A stretch of DNA of 64,000 nt, taken from positions 4,854,024-4,918,023 of the forward strand of contig CP128857.1 of the NCBI GenBank assembly GCA_030388725.1. The letters run 5' to 3'. The stretch is from Prodigiosinella aquatilis. GTDB taxonomy: Bacteria > Pseudomonadota > Gammaproteobacteria > Enterobacterales > Enterobacteriaceae. The translations under genes were made by a program, and so were the position numbers. Positions 1 through 8,562 of this stretch are shown piece by piece (positions within the stretch are counted from its first letter, which is position 1; every line of letters starts with the position of its first letter). The notes below the pieces were generated by a model. The model was given only the letters and a program-made list of their open reading frames with translations, did no database searches and was not told the DNA's origin.

Positions 1-888
1 CACCGTACCGAGCGCGGCACCTTTAGTCAGGAGAGCCTGTACGATGGGGATCACACCAGCGGCATTGGTGTACATGGGCACACCGATCAAAACGGCCAGC
101 GGCACCGACCACCACGCCTCTTTACCCATGACCGAAGCCATAAAATCTTCCGGCACATAACCATGAATACCCGCGCCAATGGCGATACCGACCAGAATAT
201 AAGGCCAGACCTTGCCGACAATCTCACGTACACTTTGCATGCCAACGGCAATACGCTCGGATAAGCTCAACTTCTGTCCGCTATATTGCGCTGTCATTTT
301 GGGCATCTCGCGCACCCAATCTTCCAGGTATGCCTCCATCTTCAAATGGCCGATACACCAGCCAGCGACGATGGCGACAACAAGTCCCAGTCCGAGGTAA
401 AGCAAGGCGATTTCCCAACCGAACAGACCAAACAGCAATGTTAACGCCACTTCGTTAACCATCGGTGCAGCAATCAGGAATGAGAACGTGACGCCAAGCG
501 GGACGCCAGCCTGAACAAAACCGATAAACAGCGGGACAGCAGAGCATGAACAGAATGGCGTCACAATCCCCAGGCTGGCCGCCATCACATTGGCGATCCC
601 CTCATGTCGTCCTGCCAGTATGGCGCGAGTACGTTCAGGCGTGAAATAGCTGTTGATCATGCCCATCACGAATACAATACCCGTCAACAACAACAGCACT
701 TTGGGCGTGTCATAAAAGAAGAATTGCAATGCGCCGCCAAGATGGCTATCAGTCGTCACCGGCAGCTGGGCAACCAGTGCCTCCGCCAATGGTGCCAGCA
801 TCTGATACAACCCATACCAGACAACAACCATTACCATAAGAAACACGCGCGGGCTACGCTGTGACCACCGCAACATGGGTTCTGACAT
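1..888 (-). CDS. YraQ/ArsP-like permease (DUF318 family), 3' end cut by the window edge
   Basis: The frame is open for 296 codons from the ATG at 888 to base 1, so the gene is intact as far as seen and its C-terminus lies off the left edge. An AAGGAG ribosome site precedes the ATG by 8 bases. The protein is an inner-membrane permease with several hydrophobic segments. The motif PFCSCSAVPLF at residues about 111-121 is the hallmark of the SO_0444/YraQ permease family. Family members are thought to export small or metal-linked solutes (ArsP exports organoarsenicals), but the substrate here is unknown. It lies 85 bp downstream of the ECF sigma gene on the same strand, so the two are probably one operon. 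Confidence 0.8.
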   Translation of the reverse strand, partial: MSEPMLRWSQRSPRVFLMVMVVVWYGLYQMLAPLAEALVAQLPVTTDSHLGGALQFFFYDTPKVLLLLTGIVFVMGMINSYFTPERTRAILAGRHEGIANVMAASLGIVTPFCSCSAVPLFIGFVQAGVPLGVTFSFLIAAPMVNEVALTLLFGLFGWEIALLYLGLGLVVAIVAGWCIGHLKMEAYLEDWVREMPKMTAQYSGQKLSLSERIAVGMQSVREIVGKVWPYILVGIAIGAGIHGYVPEDFMASVMGKEAWWSVPLAVLIGVPMYTNAAGVIPIVQALLTKGAALGTV

Positions 889-973
889 CGTACAACTCCT
901 TAATTGATTCATCCTGTGGCATCACCACAGGTCTCTAATCAAGAAGACGAACGAATCGGCAAAAGGATGCTGT

Positions 974-1516
974 CTATTTTTCTATTTTTTTAGGGATATG
1001 GCAGCACACTCTGCCCTGCTCGTCGAATTGCACCTGGCAATATTGAACCAACGCATCGCGTAATCGCCGGCGAGCGCGTAGCAGACGCGATTTGGCCGCC
1101 GGGAGTGAAAGTCCCTCCCGCTCAGCAAAGGCGGAAACCGTCAGGCCATGGAGATGACAGGCTTCGAGGATAAATCTATCTTCCGTGGGTAGATGCGGCA
1201 GATTGCGGCTGATGCAGATATCCAGCTCATCAATGGCATCACGCTCCTGTGCGTCCGATATCGATAAATCTTCAGTCAGTACCACATCGGGTTTGGTCAA
1301 CCGCGTATGGTCAATCAGTGTTGTACGGGCTACCCGGAAAAGCCAGGCTCTGGGGTTATCCAGCGAACAAAAATGGCTTCCCTGCTTCATCGCTTTGATG
1401 AAGACATCCTGAAGCAAATCTTCAGCTAACGAATGCTCACCAAGATGGCGGTATAGAAAACCCAACAACTCCTTTTCATGGGTCTGCCAGGCATTGAGAA
1501 CACATTCGAATGCCAT
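974..1516 (-). CDS. ECF-family RNA polymerase sigma factor (SigZ-like)
   Basis: A 180-residue sigma-70 family protein of extracytoplasmic-function type. Region 2 lies at about residues 15-75 (with AEDLLQDVFIKAM and RAWLFRVARTTLIDH) and region 4 at about 108-158 (HLHGLTVSAFAEREGLSLPAAKSRLLRARRRL cut to its helix-turn-helix). A GAGG site precedes the ATG. No anti-sigma gene is next to it; the gene downstream is a CSCS-motif permease. The tail after region 4 carries Cys160, Cys171 and Cys172, which could sense a metal or thiol signal directly, but that is inference. SigZ-type factors paired with such permeases are known in other gammaproteobacteria. Confidence 0.85.
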   Translation of the reverse strand: MAFECVLNAWQTHEKELLGFLYRHLGEHSLAEDLLQDVFIKAMKQGSHFCSLDNPRAWLFRVARTTLIDHTRLTKPDVVLTEDLSISDAQERDAIDELDICISRNLPHLPTEDRFILEACHLHGLTVSAFAEREGLSLPAAKSRLLRARRRLRDALVQYCQVQFDEQGRVCCHIPKKIEK

Positions 1517-1859
1517 TGTGATGCCTCACGGATAGTTTTCTGTTGTTGTTAGTTTATGCCTGGCTCCGGCACGGAGCCAGAACGCCAGGAGATAAACGCC
1601 GCATTCATTAGCCCTATTTAATAAAAAATTCAAAGAGTAATAACATATTCGTTTTTTACAGTAATTACTGCGGCGTGATAGAACGGAACAGAGAGTAGCC
1701 AATGGTATGGCAGTATGGCTACCGAAGCCGTGCCGATAAAATAACCAATCCGATGCTGTAGTCGTTATTATTAAAAGATATAAGTATAGTTTTTATTAGA
1801 CTATTTTATATCTACGACCTACCGTAAAATCACCAGAATTCAATGACACAGAGTAAATT
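1517..1859. other. Divergent intergenic region between the sigma gene and the ABC operon
   Basis: No coding capacity is recognised in these 343 bases. The stretch must hold the promoters of both divergent units. Its right third is very AT rich and contains the long inverted repeat described separately. No NikR-type operator (GTATGA-N16-TCATAC) is seen. Confidence 0.6.
1776..1813. promoter_or_regulatory. Long imperfect inverted repeat upstream of the ABC importer operon
   Basis: The left arm AGATATAAGTATAGT is mirrored by a right arm whose complement reads AGATATAAAATAGT, separated by about 9 AT-rich bases. The arms agree at nearly every position apart from one indel. It ends 46 bases before the start codon of the binding-protein gene, the right place for an operator or 5' leader hairpin. 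No regulator is identified. Confidence 0.4.
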
Positions 1860-3425
1860 ATGAAATCATTCACTCTCACATCGCTTGTACTGGCTGTTAC
1901 GTTTGGATTCTCAGCTCAGGCCGCCACACCCAAGGATACACTGGTTATCGCCCAGTCCATTGATGATGCCAGCAGCTTCGACCCCGCCCAGGGCTTTGAA
2001 CTGACCACCGTTCAGGCGTTTACCAACCTTTATCAACGGCTGGTACAGTCAGATCCCACCAATCCAACCGACCTGAAGCCCACGCTGGCAGAAAGTTGGC
2101 AGGCGGGCAGTGATAACCGCAGCCTGACTTTTACCCTGCGTAAAGGTGCCACGTTTTCCAGCGGAAATCCGGTACGGCCGGAAGATGTGATTTTTTCGCT
2201 GGCACGGGTGATCAAGCTCAATCTGGCACCCTCTTTTATTCTGGCACAGCTGGGTTGGGATCCGCAGAATGTTGAGGGTTTTTTAAAAAAAGTTACTGAT
2301 AATCAAGTTAAAATAAGCTGGTCCGCCAATGTCAGCCCGGCCTATGTGCTCAGTCTGCTCTCCGCACCGGTAGCCTCTATTGTTGATGAAAAAACCGTGC
2401 TGGCGCATCAGGAAAAAAATGATTTCGGCCACCAATGGCTAGGTAGCCATTCCGCTGGCAGCGGCCCATTCCAGATTACGAGATATATACCCCATGAAGT
2501 GCTGTTGCTGCGAGCCAATCCGGGATCTCCGGCCGGTGCGCCAAAACTGCAAAACATACTGATTAAAAACGTTCCCGAGCCAGCAACCCGCCGTTTACTG
2601 CTGGAACAAGGTGATGCAGACATTGCCCGTAACCTGGGTGCCGATCAGATTTCAGCGCTGAAAAACAAACCCGGTGTTAAAGCCCTCGCCATCCCCATGG
2701 CATCGGTCTATTACATATTGTTCAATACCAAGGCCAATGCATTAACAGGTAATCCGGCGCTCTGGGAAGCATCAAGGTATCTGTTTGATTACCATGGTAT
2801 TGCCGATAGTTTGCTGAAAGGACAGTTTCAGGTTCATCAGTCCTTTCTGCCGAAAGGCTTTCTTGGAGCCATCAATGACACGCCCTATCAATATAACCCG
2901 CAAAAAGCCCGCGAAATTCTGGACAAAGCCGGTTTGAAAAATGTCAGTTTCCCGCTGATTGTGAGTAACCAGCCGCCTTACATTGATATTGCGCAAGCCT
3001 TACAGGCCAGTTTTGCCAAAGGTGGAGTGAAAATCGAGTTGATTCCCGGCATCAGTTCAGAAGTCTCAACGAAAATAAAATCACATGATTACCAGGCGAC
3101 CATGACCTCCTGGGGCGCGGATTATTTTGACCCGAACACCAACGCGGCTGCTTTTGCTTCCAGCCCGGAAGGCGGTAAAACACTAGCCTGGCGCGCTAAC
3201 TGGCAGATCCCGGAACTGACCCGACAAACTATCTCCGCCACGGCAGAAAGCGATCCGCAAAAACGGGTGGCAATCTATCAGAAACTTCAGCGGGAAATCA
3301 TGAAATCTTCACCTTATGTGATTGGTTTACAGGCCAAAAACCTGATTGCCGTGCGTGCAAATCTGAAAGGCTACATTCAGGGAATCAACCCCGACATGGT
3401 TTACTACAACCAGGTTACGAAGTAA
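1860..3425 (+). CDS. ABC transporter periplasmic binding protein, SBP family 5 (Opp/Dpp/Nik type)
   Basis: A 521-residue protein with a Sec signal peptide (hydrophobic core, probable cleavage after SAQA at about residue 21). The mature part has the family-5 layout: an N-terminal lobe starting DTLVIAQSIDDASSFDPAQ and the later FTLRKGATFSSGNPVRPEDVIFSL segment typical of oligopeptide, dipeptide and nickel binding proteins. It is the first gene of an importer operon and its stop codon overlaps the next start (TAATG). The residues do not resemble E. coli NikA closely, so nickel should not be assumed; peptides or another small ligand are equally possible. Confidence 0.85.
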   Translation: MKSFTLTSLVLAVTFGFSAQAATPKDTLVIAQSIDDASSFDPAQGFELTTVQAFTNLYQRLVQSDPTNPTDLKPTLAESWQAGSDNRSLTFTLRKGATFSSGNPVRPEDVIFSLARVIKLNLAPSFILAQLGWDPQNVEGFLKKVTDNQVKISWSANVSPAYVLSLLSAPVASIVDEKTVLAHQEKNDFGHQWLGSHSAGSGPFQITRYIPHEVLLLRANPGSPAGAPKLQNILIKNVPEPATRRLLLEQGDADIARNLGADQISALKNKPGVKALAIPMASVYYILFNTKANALTGNPALWEASRYLFDYHGIADSLLKGQFQVHQSFLPKGFLGAINDTPYQYNPQKAREILDKAGLKNVSFPLIVSNQPPYIDIAQALQASFAKGGVKIELIPGISSEVSTKIKSHDYQATMTSWGADYFDPNTNAAAFASSPEGGKTLAWRANWQIPELTRQTISATAESDPQKRVAIYQKLQREIMKSSPYVIGLQAKNLIAVRANLKGYIQGINPDMVYYNQVTK

Positions 3426-4477
3426 TGGAACCAGATACCGCTCATGCCGGGTTTATCCGACTGGCCAAACAGCGTGCCAGCCGGTTACTAACCGGCATTA
3501 TCTCGTTGATAGTGACCATGCTGGGGTTACTGGCGTTCACATTTACTTTGTCCCACTTGTCCCCGATCGATCCAGTGCTGCAACTGGCGGGCGATCATGC
3601 CAGCGAATCCACTTACGATCAGGCCAGGCACAGTCTGGGTCTGGATCAGCCTGTTATCATGCAATTCTGGCATTACCTGGCGCACCTCGCACAGGGTGAT
3701 ATGGGGATTTCACGTATCACCACTCAGCCGGTTTTCAGTGATTTGCTACGCACCTTCCCGGCCACCTTTGAGCTGGCGACCTGCGCCATTTTGGTCGGCG
3801 CAACAGGCGGAATCATACTGGCACTTCTGGCGGCCTTAAAACCGGGGAGCGTACTCGATAATCTGGTCCGATTGATCTCATTGCTGGGCTTCTCCGTACC
3901 GGTTTTCTGGCTGGGATTGCTGGGGTTACTCCTGTTTTATGCCGTGCTTCACTGGTCAGCCGGACCGGGCCGACTGGACGATATCTGGATTTATTCGCTG
4001 GAGCCGCATACCGGGCTGGTGTTGGTAGATGCCTGGTTGTCAGGCGATAGTGCCATGTTCCGCAATGCCATCGCCCATTTGTGGTTACCGGTTGCAGTGC
4101 TTGGCCTGTTATCGATGGCGAGTATTACCCGTTTATTGCGGGCGGCATTACTGGAAGAAAGCAATAAAGAGTATGTGGTGCTGGCGCGGGCAAAAGGCGC
4201 AGGTCGCTGGCGCATATTGATCCGGCATGTATTGCCTAATGTGCGGGGTACACTGATTACGGTGCTGGTTATTGCCTATACCAGTCTGCTGGAGGGGTCG
4301 GTATTGACGGAAACAGTGTTTGCCTGGCCTGGCGTCGGCCGCTATCTGACCAATGCCCTGTTCGCGGCGGATACGCCCGCGATTCTGGGTGCGACATTGA
4401 TGATCGGGACTTTATTCATTTTACTGAACGCGCTGGCGGATGCGTTGACGTATTTAACCGATCCGAGAACACGATGA
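3425..4477 (+). CDS. ABC transporter permease, DppB/NikB type
   Basis: A 350-residue inner-membrane permease with the family features: an N-terminal transmembrane helix, a periplasmic loop with the YDQARHSLGLDQPV segment, and the EAA-loop region EYVVLARAKGAGRWRILIRHVLPN (cut across two motifs) that contacts the ATPases, at about residues 240-265. It overlaps the upstream gene by one base and the downstream gene by four (ATGA). It is the first of two permease subunits of the importer encoded from 1860. Confidence 0.88.
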   Translation: MEPDTAHAGFIRLAKQRASRLLTGIISLIVTMLGLLAFTFTLSHLSPIDPVLQLAGDHASESTYDQARHSLGLDQPVIMQFWHYLAHLAQGDMGISRITTQPVFSDLLRTFPATFELATCAILVGATGGIILALLAALKPGSVLDNLVRLISLLGFSVPVFWLGLLGLLLFYAVLHWSAGPGRLDDIWIYSLEPHTGLVLVDAWLSGDSAMFRNAIAHLWLPVAVLGLLSMASITRLLRAALLEESNKEYVVLARAKGAGRWRILIRHVLPNVRGTLITVLVIAYTSLLEGSVLTETVFAWPGVGRYLTNALFAADTPAILGATLMIGTLFILLNALADALTYLTDPRTR

Positions 4478-5316
4478 CACAACATTTATCTGTCACTAAA
4501 CCGGTCAGGCGGATCAATACACTGGCGATGGGCACAACACTGGTGGCCATTCTGGTGTTGGTCGCCCTCCTGGCCCCGTGGCTGGCGCCGTTTGATCCTG
4601 ATATGCAAACGATAACGGCGCGGTTGTTGCCACCTTCCACGCAACACTGGCTGGGAACCGATGGCTTTGGTCGCGACCTGTTATCACGGGTGATTTATGG
4701 CGCCCGACCAACGCTGGTGCTGGTTATCCTGATCCTGATTCTTACCATACCGATTGGCATGTTGATCGGTATTACTGCCGGTTATGTGGGCGGCTGGACT
4801 GAGCGCATATTAATGCGCGTTACCGATATCGCCATGTCGCTACCCAATCTGGTGATCGCTCTCGCGCTGGTGTCGGTACTGGGTCCCGGGCTGATGAATG
4901 GTGCACTGGCGCTGGCGCTAACCAGTTGGCCGCCTTTCGCCCGTCAATCACGGGCAGAAACTCTCGCATTACGCCGCAGTGATTATCTGGCCGCCGCTCG
5001 CATGCAGGGAATTACCGGGTTGCGTTTAATGTTTGGGCATATTCTGCCGCTCTGCATGCCCGGCGCTGTGGTACGTGCTGCCCTGAGCCTGGGCGGGATT
5101 ATTCTTGCCGCCGCCGGACTCGGCTTTCTGGGGATGGGAGTCGCACCGCCAACCGCAGAATGGGGATCGATGGTGGCTGAAGGTGGAAAAGTCATTTTTG
5201 ATCAGTGGTGGGTAGCTGCCGCACCCGGCATGGCTATTTTACTGGCCAGTCTGGCCTTTAACCTGACTGGCGATGGTCTGAGAGACCGACTGGATACCCG
5301 TAATGACAACAACTGA
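4474..5316 (+). CDS. ABC transporter permease, DppC/NikC type
   Basis: A 280-residue permease. The N-terminus has one transmembrane helix followed by the DppC-type motif HWLGTDGFGRDLLSRVIYGA, and the EAA loop reads DYLAAARMQGITGLRLMFGHI at about residues 170-190. It overlaps the preceding permease gene by four bases. The following reading frame starts inside its last codons at 5303 but encodes only a collapsed ATPase. Confidence 0.88.
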   Translation: MTQHLSVTKPVRRINTLAMGTTLVAILVLVALLAPWLAPFDPDMQTITARLLPPSTQHWLGTDGFGRDLLSRVIYGARPTLVLVILILILTIPIGMLIGITAGYVGGWTERILMRVTDIAMSLPNLVIALALVSVLGPGLMNGALALALTSWPPFARQSRAETLALRRSDYLAAARMQGITGLRLMFGHILPLCMPGAVVRAALSLGGIILAAAGLGFLGMGVAPPTAEWGSMVAEGGKVIFDQWWVAAAPGMAILLASLAFNLTGDGLRDRLDTRNDNN

Positions 5317-5446
5317 CATCCCGTTGATAGACGCACGGCATTTATCCATCACGCTGCCTGATGGCAATGATCTGGTGAAAAATATCTCCTTCACTCTCGG
5401 GCAGGAGCGGGTTGCGCTGGAGGTGGCGGCAAATGAGCATGATTGA
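5303..5446 (+). pseudogene. Collapsed DppD/NikD-type ATPase gene (47-codon in-frame deletion product)
   Basis: The frame opens at ATG 5303, overlapping the end of the permease gene as a normal nikD/dppD would. It reads through the first 40 or so residues of an ABC ATPase (NISFTLGQERVAL, which should run on into the Walker A loop VGESGSGKS) and then jumps to EVAANEHD and a stop that overlaps the next ATPase gene start. All core ATPase motifs are absent. The pattern is a single internal deletion of roughly 200 or more codons that kept the reading frame and the coupling to the next gene. It cannot encode a working ATPase. Confidence 0.8.
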
Positions 5447-6107
5447 TTTGCAGGCTGTTAGTATCGCGCATAAACAGGGCTATGAACTACTCACCGTGGT
5501 ACATGATGTCAGTCTGACGGTAGAACCCGGTGAATGCTTTGGCCTGGTAGGACCTTCCGGATGCGGTAAATCGTCACTACTGTGGGTACTGGCCGGTCTT
5601 AACGCCCACTGGCAGGGTAAAATGACACTGGCAGGGCATCAGGTTCAGCCTGGGCGCCCTTTTACTGGCAGCTTGCGGCGTGATGTGCAGATGGTATTTC
5701 AGGATCCTTATGCGTCATTGCACCCCAAACACCGGCTGCGTCGAACCTTATCCGAGCCACTGAAGTTACTAAAAATACAGGATATTGATGATCGTATTGC
5801 AGCCGGGCTGCGTCATGTTGGCCTGGATTCAGCCATGATGAACCGCTATCCGCACCAGCTTTCGGGTGGGCAACGTCAGCGCGTGGCGATAGTCAGAGCC
5901 TTATTGCTACAACCCAGAATACTACTGCTGGATGAACCAACGTCGGCACTGGATATGTCGGTGCAGGCGGAGATTCTAAATCTGCTTAACGATCTGAAAC
6001 AGCAAGATGCGCTGACCATGGTACTGGTGAGCCATGACCCGGATGTGATCGGTTACATGTGTGACCGTGCGGTTTCCATGTCGGCTGGCCATATCGTCAG
6101 ACCATGA
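5433..6107 (+). CDS. ABC transporter ATP-binding protein, DppF/NikE type
   Basis: A 224-residue ATPase. Walker A is GPSGCGKS at residues 40-47, the signature is LSGGQRQR, Walker B is ILLLDEPTSALD, and the switch histidine is in LVSHDPD. ATG 5433 (MSMIDLQ) is chosen over the upstream in-frame CTG/GTG codons because it overlaps the remnant of the preceding gene; ATG 5439 is an alternative. It is shorter than typical DppF/NikE proteins of about 260-330 residues and lacks the C-terminal oligopeptide-transporter extension. With its partner ATPase deleted it may act as a homodimer, share another ATPase, or be inactive. Confidence 0.82.
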   Translation: MSMIDLQAVSIAHKQGYELLTVVHDVSLTVEPGECFGLVGPSGCGKSSLLWVLAGLNAHWQGKMTLAGHQVQPGRPFTGSLRRDVQMVFQDPYASLHPKHRLRRTLSEPLKLLKIQDIDDRIAAGLRHVGLDSAMMNRYPHQLSGGQRQRVAIVRALLLQPRILLLDEPTSALDMSVQAEILNLLNDLKQQDALTMVLVSHDPDVIGYMCDRAVSMSAGHIVRP

Positions 6108-6164
6108 GGCCGGTTACTGGCCCCGGTATTTTTATCCGACACCGCAACGGCAACCGATAATATA

Positions 6165-6190
6165 CAGGTTAGGCCAACCGGCTTAACCTG
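6165..6190. terminator. Hairpin between convergent ABC and arn operons
   Basis: CAGGTTAGGCC pairs with GGCTTAACCTG across the loop AACC with one mismatch. It overlaps the arnF stop codon and sits between two convergent genes. No clear T tract follows on either strand, so it may be a weak or Rho-assisted terminator. Confidence 0.35.
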
Positions 6191-6581
6191 CATGATGGTT
6201 CTGATTATCCGGTTTTCCGCACACCAGCCAGACGCCCACCAGAATCAATCCAATGGCTGCCAGTTTACCGGGGCTGAACCGGTCGGAGAAAACCGGCAGG
6301 ATCACCGCCAATAGCCACACCAGAACATAACTCAGGCTTAATAACGGATAAACCCGGCTGAGCGGTAAAAAACGCAACGCATTAAACCAGCACAACATGG
6401 AAAGCGCATAAGCAACCAAACCGCTCGCCACCGCCACTGTAGCGGATAACGAGGTGAACAGTGACGAGACAAACAGCAGTGGTTCCGTCATCGATGGCAG
6501 TTGTGACATGCCCCATTTCATCAACAGTTGCGCCGCGCTCACCAGCAGCACGCTCAACATGGCCCAGCCGTAACCTTTCAT
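6183..6581 (-). CDS. arnF: Undecaprenyl-phosphate-alpha-L-Ara4N flippase subunit ArnF
   Basis: A 132-residue EamA/SMR-like protein with four transmembrane helices. With ArnE it is thought to flip undecaprenyl-phosphate-L-Ara4N across the inner membrane. The start at 6581 (MKGYGWAML) is chosen because its ATG overlaps the arnE stop as ATGA; a longer frame upstream encodes arnE sequence in another frame. It is the last gene of the arn operon, as in E. coli and Salmonella. Confidence 0.88.
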   Translation of the reverse strand: MKGYGWAMLSVLLVSAAQLLMKWGMSQLPSMTEPLLFVSSLFTSLSATVAVASGLVAYALSMLCWFNALRFLPLSRVYPLLSLSYVLVWLLAVILPVFSDRFSPGKLAAIGLILVGVWLVCGKPDNQNHHAG

Positions 6582-6931
6582 ACGCTGCTTCCCATCAGGA
6601 CAACCCCGGCGACAATCAGCACAATCCCCACAGTTTGACGCCAACTGATAACTTCACGCCACAGTACACGGGCAGCCAAGGCGACCAGAATAAAATTCAA
6701 GCTCAGCATGGGATAAGCCACACTGACCGGCACTCTCTGCAATACCGCCAACCACAGCAGCATCGCCAGCCCCAGCAGCAGGATACTGATCCCCATCCAC
6801 AGCAAAATATGGCGATGATGGGAACCCGTGTGTTGCCCACAGGCAGCCTGCTTCTGGCTAAGCTGACCGGCGCAACTCAGCAGGCTCACCACCACAATCA
6901 GTACATAGTCGATCACTGCTGACGATACCAT
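6578..6931 (-). CDS. arnE: Undecaprenyl-phosphate-alpha-L-Ara4N flippase subunit ArnE
   Basis: A 117-residue SMR-like membrane protein, usual length for ArnE, with hydrophobic helices and the conserved segment VSVAYPMLSLNFILVALAA. It forms the putative flippase with ArnF. It overlaps the arnT stop at its start and the arnF start at its end, so translation is probably coupled. Confidence 0.88.
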   Translation of the reverse strand: MVSSAVIDYVLIVVVSLLSCAGQLSQKQAACGQHTGSHHRHILLWMGISILLLGLAMLLWLAVLQRVPVSVAYPMLSLNFILVALAARVLWREVISWRQTVGIVLIVAGVVLMGSSV

Positions 6932-8562
6932 AGCAATACCATCCGCCCTTGACGGTACGTGAAATCGGCTTTCGGTACACCCGAAACCGGATCATTCGCT
7001 GAGGAAAACTTCAGTATCAACGCCACATTACCGTCACGACGATGTGTCGCCAGCCAATCCGCAAAATGGCTTTGATCCACAAAACGGGATTTTGCGTCAG
7101 GATAAGACAACCCGTACTCCAGCTCACCCTGATTATTAAACATGGTGATATCGCTACGTTTGGTTTCCCAGGCAATCGCTGATGCCATACCGGTACTGTC
7201 CGACAGAATATAGCGGCTCTGGGCCAGCTGAGGCTGAACCTCCTGCACAAAAATCTGCGGATTTTTGGTTTCGGACACCCGCTGTGGAATAACCATACCA
7301 ACGGTCAATGCCACACCCAACGGACACAACACCGCCCAATACCAGCGCTGCGCAGATCGACGCAACGTCAGTGCACCGACCACGCCCCAAAACAGGAATG
7401 CGCCAGCCGCCAATACCACCTTCATCAGCTCATCATGCTGATAAAGCGGACGATGTGAGAATCCCCACGGAGATAAAACCAGCACAACCACCAGCGCACA
7501 AACGACACCAAACAGCAGGTTAATCCAGCCATTCACGGTCAGTATCCGATGTTGCACCAGAGTAGTCACCCGTCGAGCCATCAACATGGCCAACGGCGCA
7601 AAACAAGGCAGGATATAAGTGGGCAATTTACCCTTGGCGATGCTGAAAAACAGCAATGGCATCACAACCCAACCCAACAGATAAAAAGCGCCACTGTCCT
7701 GTCGTCGCGAACGCCAGCCATTCAGCAGTGACGAAGGCAATAGCGCCATCCACGGCAGTGTACCGGCAAACAGGATCGGCAGGTAATACCAAAAAGGTGC
7801 CTTATGCTGGGCATTTTTCTCGGCAAAACGTTGAATATGCTCCACCCAGAAGAAATAGTGCCAGAAATCCGGCTCGTGTTTGGCTATCGCCAGCACCCAG
7901 GGTAAGGAAATGACCAGTGCACTGATGATCGCCAACGGCCCGAACAGCAGCACCTCTTTCCAGCGCCGTTGCTGAGTCACCCACGGCAACACCGCGATTA
8001 CCGGCACCGCCAGCGCCAGAAACCCTTTGGTCATAAACCCCATGCCGCATACCACACCCAGCAGCAGATAACCGTTTATCTTGCCGCTGCGAGTTGTCGC
8101 CTGCGCTGCCAGCCAGAAGCTGCACATGCCAGCGGCCAGCCACAGGGCAATCATCGGGTCCAGCACAGCGTAAGTGCCAATGCCGTAAACCAGCAGACTA
8201 CTCAGATAAATTATCACCGCCAGAAAAGCGGTTTTACGCTGCTGCCACAGGCGTAGCGTCAGCCAGTACACCAGCCCGGCGGTTAGCAAGATAGAAAACA
8301 CCGAACCAAAGCGTACCGCAAAATTGCTATCGCCAAACAACCACTGACTCAGATTATTAATCCAGTAACCCGCCACGGGTTTTTCAAAATAACGCAGGCC
8401 AAGAAAATGGGGCACCACCCAGTTTCCGCTAGCCAGCATTTCACGACTGATCTCTGCATAGCGGGTTTCATCCGGTTGCCATAGAAAACGGCCATTAAGC
8501 GGAATCAGGTAATAGAGCGCCAACAATCCCAGCCACATGATGGCCTGTCCAGCCTGTTTCAT
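6913..8562 (-). CDS. arnT: Undecaprenyl phosphate-alpha-L-Ara4N arabinosyl transferase ArnT
   Basis: A 549-residue GT-C glycosyltransferase (PMT family) of the inner membrane. It transfers L-Ara4N from the undecaprenyl carrier to lipid A phosphates on the periplasmic side, lowering affinity for cationic peptides and polymyxin. The first periplasmic loop carries the catalytic-type motif WQPDETRYAEISREML, followed by GNWVVPHFLGLRYFEKP. The start at 8562 (MKQAGQAIMWL) overlaps the arnD stop by one base. A frame 13 codons longer exists but would sit inside arnD. Confidence 0.92.
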   Translation of the reverse strand: MKQAGQAIMWLGLLALYYLIPLNGRFLWQPDETRYAEISREMLASGNWVVPHFLGLRYFEKPVAGYWINNLSQWLFGDSNFAVRFGSVFSILLTAGLVYWLTLRLWQQRKTAFLAVIIYLSSLLVYGIGTYAVLDPMIALWLAAGMCSFWLAAQATTRSGKINGYLLLGVVCGMGFMTKGFLALAVPVIAVLPWVTQQRRWKEVLLFGPLAIISALVISLPWVLAIAKHEPDFWHYFFWVEHIQRFAEKNAQHKAPFWYYLPILFAGTLPWMALLPSSLLNGWRSRRQDSGAFYLLGWVVMPLLFFSIAKGKLPTYILPCFAPLAMLMARRVTTLVQHRILTVNGWINLLFGVVCALVVVLVLSPWGFSHRPLYQHDELMKVVLAAGAFLFWGVVGALTLRRSAQRWYWAVLCPLGVALTVGMVIPQRVSETKNPQIFVQEVQPQLAQSRYILSDSTGMASAIAWETKRSDITMFNNQGELEYGLSYPDAKSRFVDQSHFADWLATHRRDGNVALILKFSSANDPVSGVPKADFTYRQGRMVLLWYRQQ

